NCBI RefSeq assembly: GCF_004791025.1
Contig: NZ_SRUO01000004.1
Span: 491,014 to 555,013, forward strand
Direction of reading: 5' to 3'
Length of the DNA stretch: 64,000 nucleotides
Source: Mesorhizobium sp. M4B.F.Ca.ET.203.01.1.1
GTDB taxonomy: Bacteria > Pseudomonadota > Alphaproteobacteria > Rhizobiales > Rhizobiaceae
Shown: positions 1 to 10,133 of the stretch, piece after piece
Layout: the number at the start of each line of letters is the position of its first letter
Position numbering within the stretch: the stretch's first letter is position 1
The notes under the pieces: generated by a model
What the model was told of the DNA's origin: nothing
The model's database searches: none
The model's input: only the letters and a program-made list of their open reading frames with translations
Made by a program: the position numbers and the translations under genes

Positions 1-1
1 C

Positions 2-1198
2 ACCAAGCTCCTCAACGACGCCAGCGAGCGCGACGCGCCGGTGTTTTTGCCGCAGGGCACCTATGTCGTGTCCAACCTCAAGCTGCCAGCGCGCCTGCGC
101 CTGAGCGGCGTGCCGGGCGCCACGCGCATCGTCTATGGCGGCAACGGCCATCTGATGATGGTCGAGCAGGCCGAGCATATCGAACTCGGCGGGCTGGTGT
201 TCGACGGCTCGAACCGCTGGCTGGCCGACTATGCGCAAGGCCTGCTCGACCTGCGTCGCGTCGGCCATCTCGTCATCGACAATTGCCAGGTCACCGGCAG
301 CGGCAAGAACGGGCTGGCGCTGGAGCATGTTTCGGGCCGCGTCGGGCGTTGCGACATTTCCGGCGCGGCGGACGCCGGCATCTATTCGGTCGAAGCCGGC
401 GGGCTGGAGATCTCCGGCAATACGGTTTCCGACTGCGCCAATGGCGGCATCCTCGTGCATCGCTGGCAGCAGGCGGAAGACGGCACCCTCGTCAGTGGCA
501 ACCGCGTCGAGCGCATCGGCGCCAGGAGCGGCGGCACCGGCCAGAACGGCAACGGCATCAACGCCTTCCGCGCCGGCAATGTCGTGATCTCGGGCAACAT
601 CGTCTCGGACTGCGCCTTCTCGGCGATCCGCGCCAACAGCTCCAGCAATCTGCAGGTCACCGGCAACACCTGCTCGCGCTCGGGCGAGACGGCGCTCTAT
701 TCGGAATTCTCCTTCGAAGGCGCGGTCATCGGCAACAACATCATCGACGGCGCCGCCAACGGCATCTCGATCGTCAATTTCAACGAAGGCGGCCGCATGG
801 GCGTGTGCGCGAACAACATCGTGCGCAACCTGTCGACGGTCGGCCCCTACCCCGCCGACGCGCCCGGCTTCGGCGTCGGCATCAGCGTCGAGGCCGACAC
901 CACCGTGTCGGGCAATGTCGTCGAGAACGCGCCGCTCTATGGCATGCAGATCGGCTGGGGGCCTTATCTGCGCAATGTCGTTGCCACCGGCAACATCATC
1001 CGCAAGGCCGGGACCGGCATTGCGGTGTCGGTGGTCGAGGGCGCAGAAACGGCCATCATCTCGGACAATGTCATCGATGGCGCGCTGAACGGCGCTATCG
1101 TCGGCCAGCGCTGGGCCGATCCGGCGACCGCCGACCTCGCCCAGTCAGGCAATGCCGGCTATGCGCATCTGACCGTTGAGCGCAACCACGTCAGTTGA
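2..1198 (+). CDS. Beta-helix repeat protein, TIGR03808-like (5' end outside window)
   Basis: The reading frame is open from the left edge, so the N-terminus, including any signal peptide, is missing. About 398 residues are visible. They are built of short repeats with the pattern I/V-S-G-N-x-I/V, for example VISGNIVSDC and VVSGN-like turns, spaced roughly 20-25 residues apart. This is the signature of a right-handed parallel beta-helix. Rhizobiales carry a family of Tat-exported repeat proteins with this appearance (TIGR03808), and the order of the repeats fits it. The function is unknown; a carbohydrate-binding or lyase-like surface role is only a guess. It is convergent with the asparaginase gene and overlaps its 3' end by 8 bases. 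Confidence 0.75.
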   Translation, partial: TKLLNDASERDAPVFLPQGTYVVSNLKLPARLRLSGVPGATRIVYGGNGHLMMVEQAEHIELGGLVFDGSNRWLADYAQGLLDLRRVGHLVIDNCQVTGSGKNGLALEHVSGRVGRCDISGAADAGIYSVEAGGLEISGNTVSDCANGGILVHRWQQAEDGTLVSGNRVERIGARSGGTGQNGNGINAFRAGNVVISGNIVSDCAFSAIRANSSSNLQVTGNTCSRSGETALYSEFSFEGAVIGNNIIDGAANGISIVNFNEGGRMGVCANNIVRNLSTVGPYPADAPGFGVGISVEADTTVSGNVVENAPLYGMQIGWGPYLRNVVATGNIIRKAGTGIAVSVVEGAETAIISDNVIDGALNGAIVGQRWADPATADLAQSGNAGYAHLTVERNHVS

Positions 1199-2195
1199 GC
1201 GCAGCCGTCGGCCGTAGCGTGCCAACCTTGGCGCCAATCCGGCTTTCGACGGGGCGATGGGCGAGCTCCATCAGTTTTGCGGCGAGGCCTTCGTCGCCAC
1301 GCAGCAGCCTGGCCAGCACCGCGGCGATCATCACCTCGGCGGCGCGGCCGGCGCCGTCGTCGCATTTCAGCGCAATGCCGAGGCCAAGCTCGGGAACGGC
1401 GGCGCAATAGACGCCCTCTGCACCGGTCTTGACGAAGATGCGGCCGGGCGCCGCCTGCATCAGCGCGACATCGGCGCCGCCGCTGCCGGAGACCAGGAAG
1501 GGCTCGGCCATGCAGGCGGACAAGAGCCGCTTCGCCGCCCTGGCCCGCTCCGGCGCAAAGCCCCTGCCCGTCGCCATGCGGGCAAAGCCGAGCGCGAAGC
1601 TCTTTAGCGGCACGGCATAGGTCGGGATGGAACAGCCGTCGGTGCCGCAGTGGTCGACGTCATGGGCGGCACCGGTCACGGACTGCATGGCATCGCGAAC
1701 CATCTCCTGCTGGGCGTGGCCGGCCTTGACGTAGCCGCGATGGGCGATGCCCGCATGCACGCAGGTGCATAGGAAGCCGGCATGCTTGCCGGAGCAGTTG
1801 TTGTGCAGCGCGTTCGGCACGCCGCCGGCACGGGCAAGCGCTATGGTGGCGTCATGGTTCGACGGCCAATGCGCGCCGCATTCGAGCGCGGTTTTGTCGA
1901 GACCGGCTTTCGCCAGCATGGCTTGCGCCAGTTCGACATGCGCGGCCTCGCCGGTATGCGAGGCGCAGGCCAGCGCCAGTTCGCGGTCGCCGAAGCCATA
2001 GGCGTCGGCCGTACCGCTTTCGACCAATGGCAGCGCCTGGATCGCCTTCACCGCCGAGCGCGGAAACACCGGGCGGACCGTCTCGCCGATTTCGAGCAAC
2101 GGCTTGCCGTCAGCATCGAACACGGCGACCGCGCCGCGATGGGCGCTTTCGACCACCGCGCCGCGCAAAACCTCGACCAGAACCGGATTTGACAT
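1191..2195 (-). CDS. ansA: L-asparaginase II, Rhizobium etli (ReAV/AnsA) type
   Basis: The enzyme hydrolyses L-asparagine to aspartate and ammonia, probably in the cytoplasm because no signal peptide is visible. The 334 residues match the Asparaginase_II family (class 3), which is unrelated in fold to the E. coli enzymes. The family's key residues are present: Ser47 in PRSAVK, with Lys50 beside it as the nucleophile pair, and the zinc ligands Cys134 and Lys137 in NNCSGKHAG and Cys188 in CGTDGCS. Each lies one position before its counterpart as I recall it in the R. etli enzyme. It starts at an ATG. The neighbouring thiolase-like gene is on the same strand, 54 bases upstream, so co-transcription is possible. 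The symbol is given by similarity to rhizobial AnsA. Confidence 0.88.
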   Translation of the reverse strand: MSNPVLVEVLRGAVVESAHRGAVAVFDADGKPLLEIGETVRPVFPRSAVKAIQALPLVESGTADAYGFGDRELALACASHTGEAAHVELAQAMLAKAGLDKTALECGAHWPSNHDATIALARAGGVPNALHNNCSGKHAGFLCTCVHAGIAHRGYVKAGHAQQEMVRDAMQSVTGAAHDVDHCGTDGCSIPTYAVPLKSFALGFARMATGRGFAPERARAAKRLLSACMAEPFLVSGSGGADVALMQAAPGRIFVKTGAEGVYCAAVPELGLGIALKCDDGAGRAAEVMIAAVLARLLRGDEGLAAKLMELAHRPVESRIGAKVGTLRPTAALN

Positions 2196-2249
2196 GCTGC
2201 CTCCCGCACGCGCGCGCCCAGAGGGCGCCGCTTTAAATGCGGGCCGCTT

Positions 2250-3416
2250 CTACCTGATCCGGTCGAGAATGGAAACGTAGTTGGCAACGGCAGCGCCACC
2301 CATGTTGAAGATGCCGCCGAGCTTGGCGCCCGGCACCTGGATGCCGCCCGCCTCGCCGGTGAGCTGCATGGCGGTCAGCACATGCATCGACACGCCGGTG
2401 GCGCCGATCGGGTGGCCCTTGGATTTAAGGCCGCCGGAGGGGTTGACCGGCAGGCGGCCGTCCCTGGCCGTGGTGCCGTCCAGCGCCAGCTTCGCGCCTT
2501 CGCCTGGCTTGGCCAGCCCCATCGCCTCGTATTCGATCAGTTCGGCGATGGTGAAGCAGTCATGCGTCTCGACGAAGGAGAGGTCGTCGAGCGTCACGCC
2601 GGCCTTCTTCAGCGCCTGGTTCCAGGCCTGCTCGCAGCCCTCGAAGGCGAGGATGTCGCGCTTCGACATCGGCAGGAAATCCTGGACGTGCTCATTGGCG
2701 CGGAAGGTGACGGCGCGGCGCATCCTGAGCGCCGTCGCGGTGTCGGTGAGCACAAGCGCGGCGGCGCCGTCCGAAACCAGCGAGCAGTCGGTGCGCTTCA
2801 AGGGACCGGCGACGAACGGGTTCTTCTCGCTTTCCTGGCGGCAGAATTCAAAGCCGAAATCCTTGCGCATCTGCGCGTAAGGATTGTCGACGCCGTTCTT
2901 GTGGTTCTTGGCGGCGATCATGGCGAGCGCATCCGACTGGTCGCCATAGCGCTGGAAATAGGCCTGCGCGATCTTGCCGAAGACGCCGGCAAAGCCGGCG
3001 GGCGTGTCGCCATCCTCCGGCAGGTAGGAGGCCTTGAGCAGGTTTTTGCCGATCTCGGGGCCGGGCGTGGTGGTCATCTGCTCGGCGCCGACCACCAGCA
3101 CAATGCGGGCCGCATTGGCGTCGATGGCGCGGATACCTTGCCTCACGGCGGCCGAACCGGTGGCGCAGGCGTTTTCGACGCGCGTCGCCGGCTTGAAGCG
3201 CAGCCGGTCGTCGGCCTGCAAAACCAGACTGGCGGTAAAATCCTGCGCGGAGAAGCCAGCGTTGAAATGGCCGAGCACGATCTCGTCGACATCGTCGGGA
3301 CCAATCCCGGCATGGTCGAGCGCCTCGACGGCGACCTTGGTGATCAGGCCCTCGAGCGTCTCGCCCTCGAGCTTGCCGAAGCGCGAATGCGCCCAGCCGA
3401 CGATGCATGCGGTCAT
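2250..3416 (-). CDS. Thiolase-family acetyl-CoA acetyltransferase-like protein
   Basis: This is a 388-residue protein of the thiolase superfamily, closest in look to the SCP-x/SCP-2 thiolase branch, which is often annotated acetyl-CoA acetyltransferase. The acyl-accepting cysteine is visible as Cys84 in ENACATGSA. The C-terminal catalytic loop GHPIGATG and the GGA(A) end are present, as is the conserved NPSGGLKSKG segment. The start chosen is the second ATG: the sequence GGAGG lies five bases before it, whereas the ATG twelve bases further upstream contains that Shine-Dalgarno element. The gene is divergent from betI, across about 240 bases. Its substrate cannot be read from sequence; beta-ketoacyl-CoA cleavage is a family-based inference. 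Confidence 0.8.
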   Translation of the reverse strand: MTACIVGWAHSRFGKLEGETLEGLITKVAVEALDHAGIGPDDVDEIVLGHFNAGFSAQDFTASLVLQADDRLRFKPATRVENACATGSAAVRQGIRAIDANAARIVLVVGAEQMTTTPGPEIGKNLLKASYLPEDGDTPAGFAGVFGKIAQAYFQRYGDQSDALAMIAAKNHKNGVDNPYAQMRKDFGFEFCRQESEKNPFVAGPLKRTDCSLVSDGAAALVLTDTATALRMRRAVTFRANEHVQDFLPMSKRDILAFEGCEQAWNQALKKAGVTLDDLSFVETHDCFTIAELIEYEAMGLAKPGEGAKLALDGTTARDGRLPVNPSGGLKSKGHPIGATGVSMHVLTAMQLTGEAGGIQVPGAKLGGIFNMGGAAVANYVSILDRIR

Positions 3417-3597
3417 TACAGCCTCCATTTGCCGCGCAGCCTGGCGTGTGGATCCTCAGGTGATGCCGGCCTGACCTGAACCTCCACACACGCTAGCACG
3501 TCCTGTCGCGGCATGAGATTCAATATTGTTCAACAGTGAACTTTTTTCCAGCCCAGGGGATGGGCCAGACCAACAGGATCGTTTGATGCCAGCATCG

Positions 3598-3629
3598 ATT
3601 TTTTGTTGATTGATCCGTCAATAAAAAAT
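3598..3629. promoter_or_regulatory. Probable BetI operator upstream of betI
   Basis: An AT-rich stretch contains the inverted repeat ATTGA-TCCG-TCAAT at 3609-3622, preceded by TTTTTTG and followed by AAAAAA. It resembles the BetI-type choline-responsive operators known ahead of bet genes, which as I recall them also carry ATTGA...TCAAT arms. It lies 35 bases before the chosen betI ATG. A longer reading frame would begin inside it, which argues for the downstream start. Autoregulation of the whole bet operon is the natural reading. Confidence 0.6.
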
Positions 3630-3656
3630 AATCTTATATCGAGCCCGGATCCCAAA

Positions 3657-4247
3657 ATGCCGAAAATCGGAATGGAACCCTTGCGCCGCAAGGCGCTCAT
3701 CGATGCGACGATCTCGGCGATCGGCGAGCGCGGCTCGCTGGACGTGACGATGTCGGAGATCGCCGGCCGCGCCGGCGTGTCGTCGGCGCTGGCGCACCAT
3801 TATTTCGGCGCCAAGGACGAGCTTCTGTTCGCGACGATGCGGCACATACTGTCGGAGCTCAACACCGACACCAGGCGTGCGCTGCGGGCCACCGGCACGG
3901 CGCGCCAGCGCGTCTCGGCCGTGGTCGCCGTCAGTTTCTCCGACGACCAGTTCCAGCCCGAGACCATCGCCGCATGGCTTGCCTTCTATGTCGAGGCGCA
4001 GAAGTCGTCGGCCTTGCGGCGCCTGCTCAAGATCTATGCGAGGCGACTGCATTCGAACCTGATGAGCGGGCTGACCGGCATCCTGTCCCGACGCGAAGCG
4101 GATCGCGTCGCCGAAGCGACGGCGGCGCTGATCGACGGGCTCTACATCCGTCGCGCGCTGAAAGACGGCGTGCCGGACGCGGCGACGGCCATCGCGCTCG
4201 TCGAAGACTATCTCGAAACCAAGCTCAGCGGACGGAGCCTGCCTTGA
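3657..4247 (+). CDS. betI: Choline-responsive TetR-family repressor BetI
   Basis: This 196-residue regulator begins [18 protein letters not shown], the canonical BetI N-terminus. The helix-turn-helix follows at about residues 25-50, including [15 protein letters not shown]. The C-terminal ligand domain contains the AWLAFY and alanine/arginine-rich helices typical of BetI. In enterobacteria and rhizobia BetI represses the bet genes, and choline relieves the repression. The start at 3657 was chosen because it matches BetI proteins and because an upstream in-frame start at 3603 would lie inside the operator palindrome. The stop codon overlaps the TTG start of betC, so the two are translationally coupled. 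Confidence 0.92.
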   Translation: MPKIGMEPLRRKALIDATISAIGERGSLDVTMSEIAGRAGVSSALAHHYFGAKDELLFATMRHILSELNTDTRRALRATGTARQRVSAVVAVSFSDDQFQPETIAAWLAFYVEAQKSSALRRLLKIYARRLHSNLMSGLTGILSRREADRVAEATAALIDGLYIRRALKDGVPDAATAIALVEDYLETKLSGRSLP

Positions 4248-5773
4248 CGAGCGGACGGCCCAATTTCCTGATCGTCATGGTCGATCAGCTCAACGGCACG
4301 CTGTTCCCCGACGGACCGGCGGAATTCCTGCATGTGCCGCATCTGAAGGCACTTGCCGCCCGCTCGGCGCGCTTTGCCAACAACTACACCGCCTCGCCGC
4401 TCTGCGCGCCCGGCCGCGCTTCGTTCATGAGCGGGCAGTTGCCGTCGCGCACCGGGGTCTACGACAACGCGGCGGAGTTCACGTCCTCGATCCCGACTTT
4501 TGCCCATCACCTGCGATCTGCCGGCTACTACACCTGCCTGTCTGGCAAGATGCATTTCGTCGGGCCGGACCAACTGCATGGCTTCGAGGAGCGGCTGACC
4601 ACCGACATCTATCCGGCCGATTTCGGCTGGACGCCAGACTATCGCAAACCCGGCGAGCGCATCGACTGGTGGTATCACAATCTGGGCTCGGTGACCGGCG
4701 CGGGCGTCGCCGAGACCACCAACCAGATGGAGTATGACGACGAAGTCGTGTTCCTGGCCACGCAGAAGCTCTACCAGCTTTCGCGGGAGCAGGACGATGC
4801 GGACCGGCGGCCCTGGTGCCTGACCGTTTCGCTGTCGCACCCGCACGACCCGTACGTCGCGCGCAAGCAGTATTGGGACTTCTACGAGAATTGCCAGGCG
4901 CTGGACCCCGAAACCGGGTTCATCGCGCATGACGAGCAGGACGCGCATTCGCAGCGGCTCTACCACGCCAGCGACTATTCCGCTTTCGCGATCACAAGCG
5001 ACCAGGTGCGCCGTTCGCGGCGCGGGTATTTCGCCAACATCTCCTATGTCGACGACAAGCTCGGCGAGCTGCTGGACGTCCTCGGCCGCACGCGCATGCT
5101 CGACGACACCGTCATCCTGTTCTGCTCGGACCATGGCGACATGCTCGGCGAGCGCGGGCTGTGGTTCAAGATGAGCTTCTTCGAGGGTTCGGCGCGCGTA
5201 CCGCTGATGATCGCCGGCAAAGGCGTGCCGGCCGGGCTGATCGAGGCGCCGGTCTCCAATCTCGACGTGACGCCGACGCTGTGCGACCTCGCCGGCATCG
5301 ACATGGGCGCCATCGCTCCGTGGACCGACGGCCAGTCGTTGCTGCCGCTCGCCAATGGCGGGCAGCGCACCGCGCCCGTGTTGATCGAGTATGCCGCCGA
5401 AGGCTCCTACGCGCCGCTGGTGGCGATCCGCGACGGCAAATACAAATTCGTCCATTGCGAACTCGACCCGCCGCAATTGTTCGACCTCGAAACCGATCCG
5501 CTCGAGCGTGACAACCTCGCCGACGACCTGGCCAACGCGGCGCTGGTCGCGGCGTTCATGGACAAGGTCCGGGCGCGCTGGGACATGGCCGCTTTCGACG
5601 CCGCCGTGCGCGAGAGCCAGGCGCGCCGCTGGGTGGTGTATCCGGCGCTGCGCAACGGCGCCTATTACCCCTGGGATTTCCAGCCGCTGCAGAAGGCGTC
5701 CGAGCGCTACATGCGCAACCACATGAACCTCGACAATCTCGAGGAGAGCAAACGGTATCCGCGAGGCGAATGA
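4244..5773 (+). CDS. betC: Choline-sulfatase BetC
   Basis: The enzyme hydrolyses choline-O-sulfate to choline and sulfate, feeding the betaine pathway. The 509-residue protein is a type I sulfatase. The motif [11 protein letters not shown] carries Cys54, which must be converted to formylglycine; this is the position I recall for S. meliloti BetC. Metal ligands are visible near the N-terminus (VMVDQLNG) and as [12 protein letters not shown] in the middle. The C-terminal tail with [15 protein letters not shown] looks like the choline-sulfatase-specific extension. The start is a TTG that shares bases with the betI stop codon; GGAG lies about six bases upstream. A much longer in-frame extension into betI is a shadow. 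Confidence 0.93.
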   Translation: MTSGRPNFLIVMVDQLNGTLFPDGPAEFLHVPHLKALAARSARFANNYTASPLCAPGRASFMSGQLPSRTGVYDNAAEFTSSIPTFAHHLRSAGYYTCLSGKMHFVGPDQLHGFEERLTTDIYPADFGWTPDYRKPGERIDWWYHNLGSVTGAGVAETTNQMEYDDEVVFLATQKLYQLSREQDDADRRPWCLTVSLSHPHDPYVARKQYWDFYENCQALDPETGFIAHDEQDAHSQRLYHASDYSAFAITSDQVRRSRRGYFANISYVDDKLGELLDVLGRTRMLDDTVILFCSDHGDMLGERGLWFKMSFFEGSARVPLMIAGKGVPAGLIEAPVSNLDVTPTLCDLAGIDMGAIAPWTDGQSLLPLANGGQRTAPVLIEYAAEGSYAPLVAIRDGKYKFVHCELDPPQLFDLETDPLERDNLADDLANAALVAAFMDKVRARWDMAAFDAAVRESQARRWVVYPALRNGAYYPWDFQPLQKASERYMRNHMNLDNLEESKRYPRGE

Positions 5774-6777
5774 TGACAACGCTCGTCCCCTCACTCGACC
5801 ATCTCAAAATGGCCTATGCCCTCACCTCGGCCGCAACGCAGGTGACGCCATTGCTGGAGTCGACGGCGCTCGCCAGGGAGACGGGCGCGGCGCGTGTCTT
5901 CGTCAAGCCGGAATCGCTGCAATGGGCCGGCTCCTTCAAGGTGCGCGGTGCCTATTGGCGGCTGAAGCAGCTGTCGCCGGATGAGGCCAAGAAAGGCGTC
6001 GTCGCCTACTCGTCCGGCAATTTCGCGCAAGGGCTGGCCGCCGCCGGCCAGGCGCTCGGCATTCCCGTCACCATCGTGATGCCGATCGATGCGCCGGCCG
6101 CCAAGCGTGAGGCCACCGCCGGCTATGGCGCGCGCGTCGTGCTCACCGACCATGGCGATCGCGCACGCGAGGAAGTGGCGGCCGCCAGGGCGCGCGCGAT
6201 CGCCGAGACCGAAGGACTCACGCTGCTGCATCCCTTCGACGATCCGGAGATCGTTGCCGGCCAGGCCGGCGCCGGGCTGGAGGCGCTCGACCAGTTGGCG
6301 GCGAAGAACGCGCATGCCGACCTGGTGTTCTGCTCCGTCGGCGGCGGCGGGCTGATCGGCGGCGTGTCGCTCGCTTTCCACTATCTGTCGCCCCAGACCG
6401 AAATCATCGCGGTCGAGCCGGAAGGCTTCAACGGCATGGGTTCCTCACTGGCGCACGGCGCCATCGAGACGATGCCGATCGGGCCGAAATCGATCTGCGA
6501 CGGGCTTATGGCGAGGCAGCCCGGCGAAGCGCCATTCGCGGCGGTGCGCGCGGCCGGCGTGCGCGGCGTCACCGTCGACGATATCTCGGTGCGGCGCGCC
6601 ATGAAGATCGCCTTCGAGCGGATGAAGCTGGTGCTGGAGCCGTCGGGCGCGGCGTCGCTGGCGGCGCTGCTTGGGGGAAAGGTGAACGTGGCGGGAAAAA
6701 CCGTCCTTGTTGTGGCTACCGGCGGCAATGTCTCGCTCGCCGATTTCATCTCGCATATGAACGATGGGCGCATATGA
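5770..6777 (+). CDS. PLP-dependent threonine/serine dehydratase-like enzyme within the bet operon
   Basis: This is a 335-residue fold-type II PLP enzyme. The Schiff-base lysine is Lys57 in GSFKVRGA, and the phosphate-binding loop is SVGGGGLIGG at 189-198. It has the length of catabolic threonine/serine dehydratases or serine racemases and lacks the ACT domain of biosynthetic IlvA. It overlaps betC by four bases (ATGA) and ends three bases before betA, so it is clearly part of the operon. Bet operons I know, such as betICBA in S. meliloti, do not contain it. A plausible but unproven role is to deaminate serine produced when betaine is demethylated to glycine and serine. Confidence 0.82.
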   Translation: MMTTLVPSLDHLKMAYALTSAATQVTPLLESTALARETGAARVFVKPESLQWAGSFKVRGAYWRLKQLSPDEAKKGVVAYSSGNFAQGLAAAGQALGIPVTIVMPIDAPAAKREATAGYGARVVLTDHGDRAREEVAAARARAIAETEGLTLLHPFDDPEIVAGQAGAGLEALDQLAAKNAHADLVFCSVGGGGLIGGVSLAFHYLSPQTEIIAVEPEGFNGMGSSLAHGAIETMPIGPKSICDGLMARQPGEAPFAAVRAAGVRGVTVDDISVRRAMKIAFERMKLVLEPSGAASLAALLGGKVNVAGKTVLVVATGGNVSLADFISHMNDGRI

Positions 6778-6780
6778 ACA

Positions 6781-8433
6781 ATGCTTGAAGCGGACTTCGT
6801 GATCATCGGCTCCGGCTCCGCCGGCTCGGCCATGGCCTACAGGCTGTCGGAGGACGGCAAGCACTCGGTGATCGTCATCGAGTTCGGCGGCACCGATATC
6901 GGGCCGCTGATCCAGATGCCGTCGGCGCTGTCGATCCCGCTCAACATGAGCCTCTACGACTGGGGCTTTGCCAGCGAGCCGGAGCCGCATCTCGGCGGCC
7001 GCGTGCTCGCCACCCCGCGCGGCAAGGTGATCGGCGGCTCGTCCTCGATCAACGGCATGGTCTATGTGCGCGGCCATGCGCGCGACTTCGACCACTGGGC
7101 CGAACAGGGCGCAACCGGCTGGGGCTTCGCCGACGTGCTTCCCTACTTCAAGCGCATGGAGGATTCCGACGGCGGCGAGGATGGCTGGCGGGGCAAACGC
7201 GGCCCGCTGCATGTCCAACGCGGCACGCGCAGGAACCCGCTCTACGGCGCCTTCGTCGAGGCCGGCCGCCAGGCCGGTTTCGAGCTGACCGACGACTACA
7301 ACGGTTCGAAGCAGGAAGGGTTCGGCCCGATGGAGCAGACCATTCTCGGCGGCCGCCGCTGGTCGGCGGCGAACGCCTATCTGAAGCCGGCTCTGAAACG
7401 CAAAAACGTCACCTTGGTCAAGGGCTTCGCTCGCCGCGTGGTGATCGAGAATCAACGCGCCATCGGGGTCGAGATCGAAGCTAACAAACAGATTCAAATC
7501 GTTAAGGCGCGACGTGAAGTGATCGTCGCGGCATCGTCAATCAATTCGCCGAAGATCCTGATGCTGTCGGGCATCGGCCCGGGCGCGCATCTGCAGGAAA
7601 ACGGCATCCAGGTCGTTGCCGACCGGCCAGGCGTCGGCCGCAATCTGCAGGACCATATGGAACTCTACATCCAGCAGGAATCGACCAAGCCGATCACGCT
7701 GAATTCGGTGCTCAACCCCTTCTCCAAAGCGTTGATCGGCGCACAGTGGCTGTTCTTCAGGACCGGCCTCGGCGCCACCAACCATTTCGAGGCCGCGGCT
7801 TTCGTGCGCTCGCGGGCCGGCGTCGACTATCCGGACATCCAGTACCACTTCATTCCGGCGGCGGTGCGCTATGACGGCAAGGCGGCAGCGAAGTCGCACG
7901 GCTTCCAGGCGCATGTCGGGCCGATGCGCTCGAAGTCGCGCGGCTCGGTGACGCTGCGCTCGCCCGATGCGAAAGCGAAGCCGGTGATCCGCTTCAACTA
8001 CATGTCGCATCCGGACGACTGGACGGAGTTCCGCCACTGCATCCGGCTGACGCGCGAGATCTTTGGGCAGAAGGCTTTCGACAGTTTCCGCGGCAAGGAG
8101 ATCTCGCCCGGCAGTCATGTGCAGTCGGACGAGGATCTGGACGCCTTCATCAGGGATCACGCCGAGAGCGCCTATCATCCTTGCGGCACGTGCAAGATGG
8201 GCCGCGCCGACGATCTGACGAGCGTGGTCGATCCGGAATGCCGGGTGATCGGCGTCGAGGGCCTGCGCGTCGCCGACTCCTCGATCTTCCCGCGGGTGAC
8301 CAACGGCAATCTCAACGCGCCCTCGATCATGACCGGCGAGAAGGCTTCAGATCACATCCTTGGGCGGATGCCGCTGGCGCCGTCCAACCAGGAACCATGG
8401 ATCAATCCGCGCTGGCAGGCGGCGGATCGATAG
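6781..8433 (+). CDS. betA: Choline dehydrogenase BetA
   Basis: This 550-residue GMC-family flavoprotein oxidises choline, and usually betaine aldehyde, at the membrane. The FAD-binding motif GSGSAGS sits at residues 10-16, the GMC signature [14 protein letters not shown] follows near residue 85, and the catalytic histidine lies in the [10 protein letters not shown] block near residue 467. The C-terminal [13 protein letters not shown] signature is intact. The length agrees with BetA proteins. It is three bases downstream of the dehydratase gene and about 50 bases before betB. The order betA-betB is the reverse of the betB-betA order common in rhizobia. Confidence 0.92.
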   Translation: MLEADFVIIGSGSAGSAMAYRLSEDGKHSVIVIEFGGTDIGPLIQMPSALSIPLNMSLYDWGFASEPEPHLGGRVLATPRGKVIGGSSSINGMVYVRGHARDFDHWAEQGATGWGFADVLPYFKRMEDSDGGEDGWRGKRGPLHVQRGTRRNPLYGAFVEAGRQAGFELTDDYNGSKQEGFGPMEQTILGGRRWSAANAYLKPALKRKNVTLVKGFARRVVIENQRAIGVEIEANKQIQIVKARREVIVAASSINSPKILMLSGIGPGAHLQENGIQVVADRPGVGRNLQDHMELYIQQESTKPITLNSVLNPFSKALIGAQWLFFRTGLGATNHFEAAAFVRSRAGVDYPDIQYHFIPAAVRYDGKAAAKSHGFQAHVGPMRSKSRGSVTLRSPDAKAKPVIRFNYMSHPDDWTEFRHCIRLTREIFGQKAFDSFRGKEISPGSHVQSDEDLDAFIRDHAESAYHPCGTCKMGRADDLTSVVDPECRVIGVEGLRVADSSIFPRVTNGNLNAPSIMTGEKASDHILGRMPLAPSNQEPWINPRWQAADR

Positions 8434-8485
8434 GGCATTGTGAGGCTGGCGCCCTCCCGCCCAGCGACCATCAATGGAGAAGACC

Positions 8486-9949
8486 ATGCGCGCCCAGCCC
8501 ACGGCATCGCACTATGTCAACGGCCGCTACATCGAGGACGAGGGCGGCGCGCCGCTGCCTGTGATCTATCCGGCCACGGGCGAGACAATCGCCACGCTGC
8601 ATTCCGCGACGCCGAACGTGCTGGAACTGGCGATCGAGGCCGCGCGCGCCGCACAACCGGCCTGGGCTCGGCTGAAGCCGGTCGAGCGCGGCCGCATCCT
8701 GCGCCGCGCCGCCGACATTCTTCGCGCCCGCAATGCCGATCTCGCGCGCATCGAGACGCTGGACACCGGCAAGGCTATCCAGGAGACGCTGGTGGCGGAC
8801 GCGCCCTCGGCGGCGGATTGCCTGGAATATTTCGGCGGCGCGGTCGCCGCCTTCAACGGCGAGGCGGTCGATCTCGGCGGGCCTTTCGCCTACACGCGGC
8901 GCGAGGCGCTTGGCGTCTGCGTCGGCATCGGCGCCTGGAACTATCCGATCCAGATCGCCGGGTGGAAATCCGCCCCGGCGCTCGCCATGGGCAACGCCAT
9001 GGTGTTCAAGCCCTCGGAGAACACGCCGCTGTCGGCGCTGGCGCTGGCCGAGATCTACTCGGAGGCCGGCCTGCCCGACGGTCTGTTCAACGTCGTGCAG
9101 GGCTATGGCGATGTCGGCGCCGGCCTCGTCGGCCACGATGTCGTCGCCAAGGTTTCTGTGACCGGCTCGGTGCCAACCGGACGCAAGGTGCTGTCGCTCG
9201 CCGGCTCGAAGATGAAGCACGCGACGATGGAGCTCGGCGGCAAGTCGCCGCTGATCGTCTTCGACGACGCCGATCTCGAAAACGCCATCGGCGGCGCCAT
9301 GCTCGGCAACTTTTACTCGACCGGTCAAATCTGCTCCAACGGTACGCGTGTCTTCGTGCAGAAGGGCATCCACGACCGTTTCGTCGACCGTCTGGTAGAG
9401 CGTACCAAGAAGATCCGCATCGGTGACCCGCTCGATCCAGAAACGCAGATGGGGCCGCTGGTCAACAAGGCGCAGCAGGAGAAGGTCGTCTCCTACATCG
9501 CGACCGGCAGGCAAGACGGCGCTGCCCTCGCCTGCGGTGGTAGCGTGCCCTCGCTGCAGGGTTTTCAGGGCGGCTTCTTCGTCGAGCCGACGGTATTCAC
9601 CGGCGTCACCGATACGATGCGCATCGCCCGCGAAGAGATCTTCGGGCCGGTGATGAGCGTGCTGAAGTTCGACAGCGAGGACGAGGTGATCGAGCGCGCC
9701 AACGACACCGAATTCGGGCTCGCCGCCGGGGTCTTCACCCGCGACCTGCCGCGCGCCCACCGCGTCATCGCCGAACTGCAGGCCGGCACCTGCTGGATCA
9801 ACGCCTACAATCTGACGCCGGTGGAAATCCCCTTCGGTGGGGTGAAGCAGTCGGGCATCGGGCGGGAGAACTCGCTTGCGGCGCTGGCACTCTACTCGCA
9901 GCTGAAGGCGGTCTATGTCGAGACGGGGGACGTGGCGAGCCCGTATTGA
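8486..9949 (+). CDS. betB: Betaine-aldehyde dehydrogenase BetB
   Basis: This 487-residue NAD(P)-dependent aldehyde dehydrogenase makes glycine betaine, the osmoprotectant, from betaine aldehyde. The catalytic glutamate lies in MELGGKSPL and the catalytic cysteine in [11 protein letters not shown]. The cofactor motif around [10 protein letters not shown] and VTGSVPTG is intact. The start at 8486 is preferred: GGAGAAG lies about five bases upstream, and an ATG twelve bases earlier overlaps that site. It is the last gene of the bet operon and is followed by a RIME-like repeat. Confidence 0.92.
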   Translation: MRAQPTASHYVNGRYIEDEGGAPLPVIYPATGETIATLHSATPNVLELAIEAARAAQPAWARLKPVERGRILRRAADILRARNADLARIETLDTGKAIQETLVADAPSAADCLEYFGGAVAAFNGEAVDLGGPFAYTRREALGVCVGIGAWNYPIQIAGWKSAPALAMGNAMVFKPSENTPLSALALAEIYSEAGLPDGLFNVVQGYGDVGAGLVGHDVVAKVSVTGSVPTGRKVLSLAGSKMKHATMELGGKSPLIVFDDADLENAIGGAMLGNFYSTGQICSNGTRVFVQKGIHDRFVDRLVERTKKIRIGDPLDPETQMGPLVNKAQQEKVVSYIATGRQDGAALACGGSVPSLQGFQGGFFVEPTVFTGVTDTMRIAREEIFGPVMSVLKFDSEDEVIERANDTEFGLAAGVFTRDLPRAHRVIAELQAGTCWINAYNLTPVEIPFGGVKQSGIGRENSLAALALYSQLKAVYVETGDVASPY

Positions 9950-9970
9950 GGGGCTGGCGCGAGGCACGCC

Positions 9971-10130
9971 TAATCTCCCCCCTTGAGGGGGAGATGTCGC
10001 CGAAGGCGACAGAGGGGGGTCGCCGCGCGTGGGGCGCTAGCCTTATCCTGTCGCAAAAGAAGGTCGCGTCCAGTCGAACCGACCCCCTCTGGCCTGCCGG
10101 CCATCTCCCCCTCGTGGGGGGAGATCGGCG
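9971..10130. repeat. RIME-like intergenic mosaic repeat
   Basis: The segment between betB and the next convergent gene is a nested palindrome. One hairpin is ATCTCCCC...GGGGAGAT at 9973-9995. A second is TGTCGCC-GAA-GGCGACA at 9995-10011. A mirrored set follows at about 10079-10130, so that AGAGGGGGGTCG and CGACCCCCTCT face each other across the middle. This architecture and wording match the RIME elements of rhizobia. It may also act as a two-way transcription stop, but no U-tract is present. Confidence 0.8.
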
Positions 10131-10133
10131 GCT

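Noticed and set aside
9971..10130. CRISPR-like array from the repeated GGGGGAGAT units
   Set aside because: The units are inverted repeats of a RIME-like element, with no regular spacers and no cas genes.
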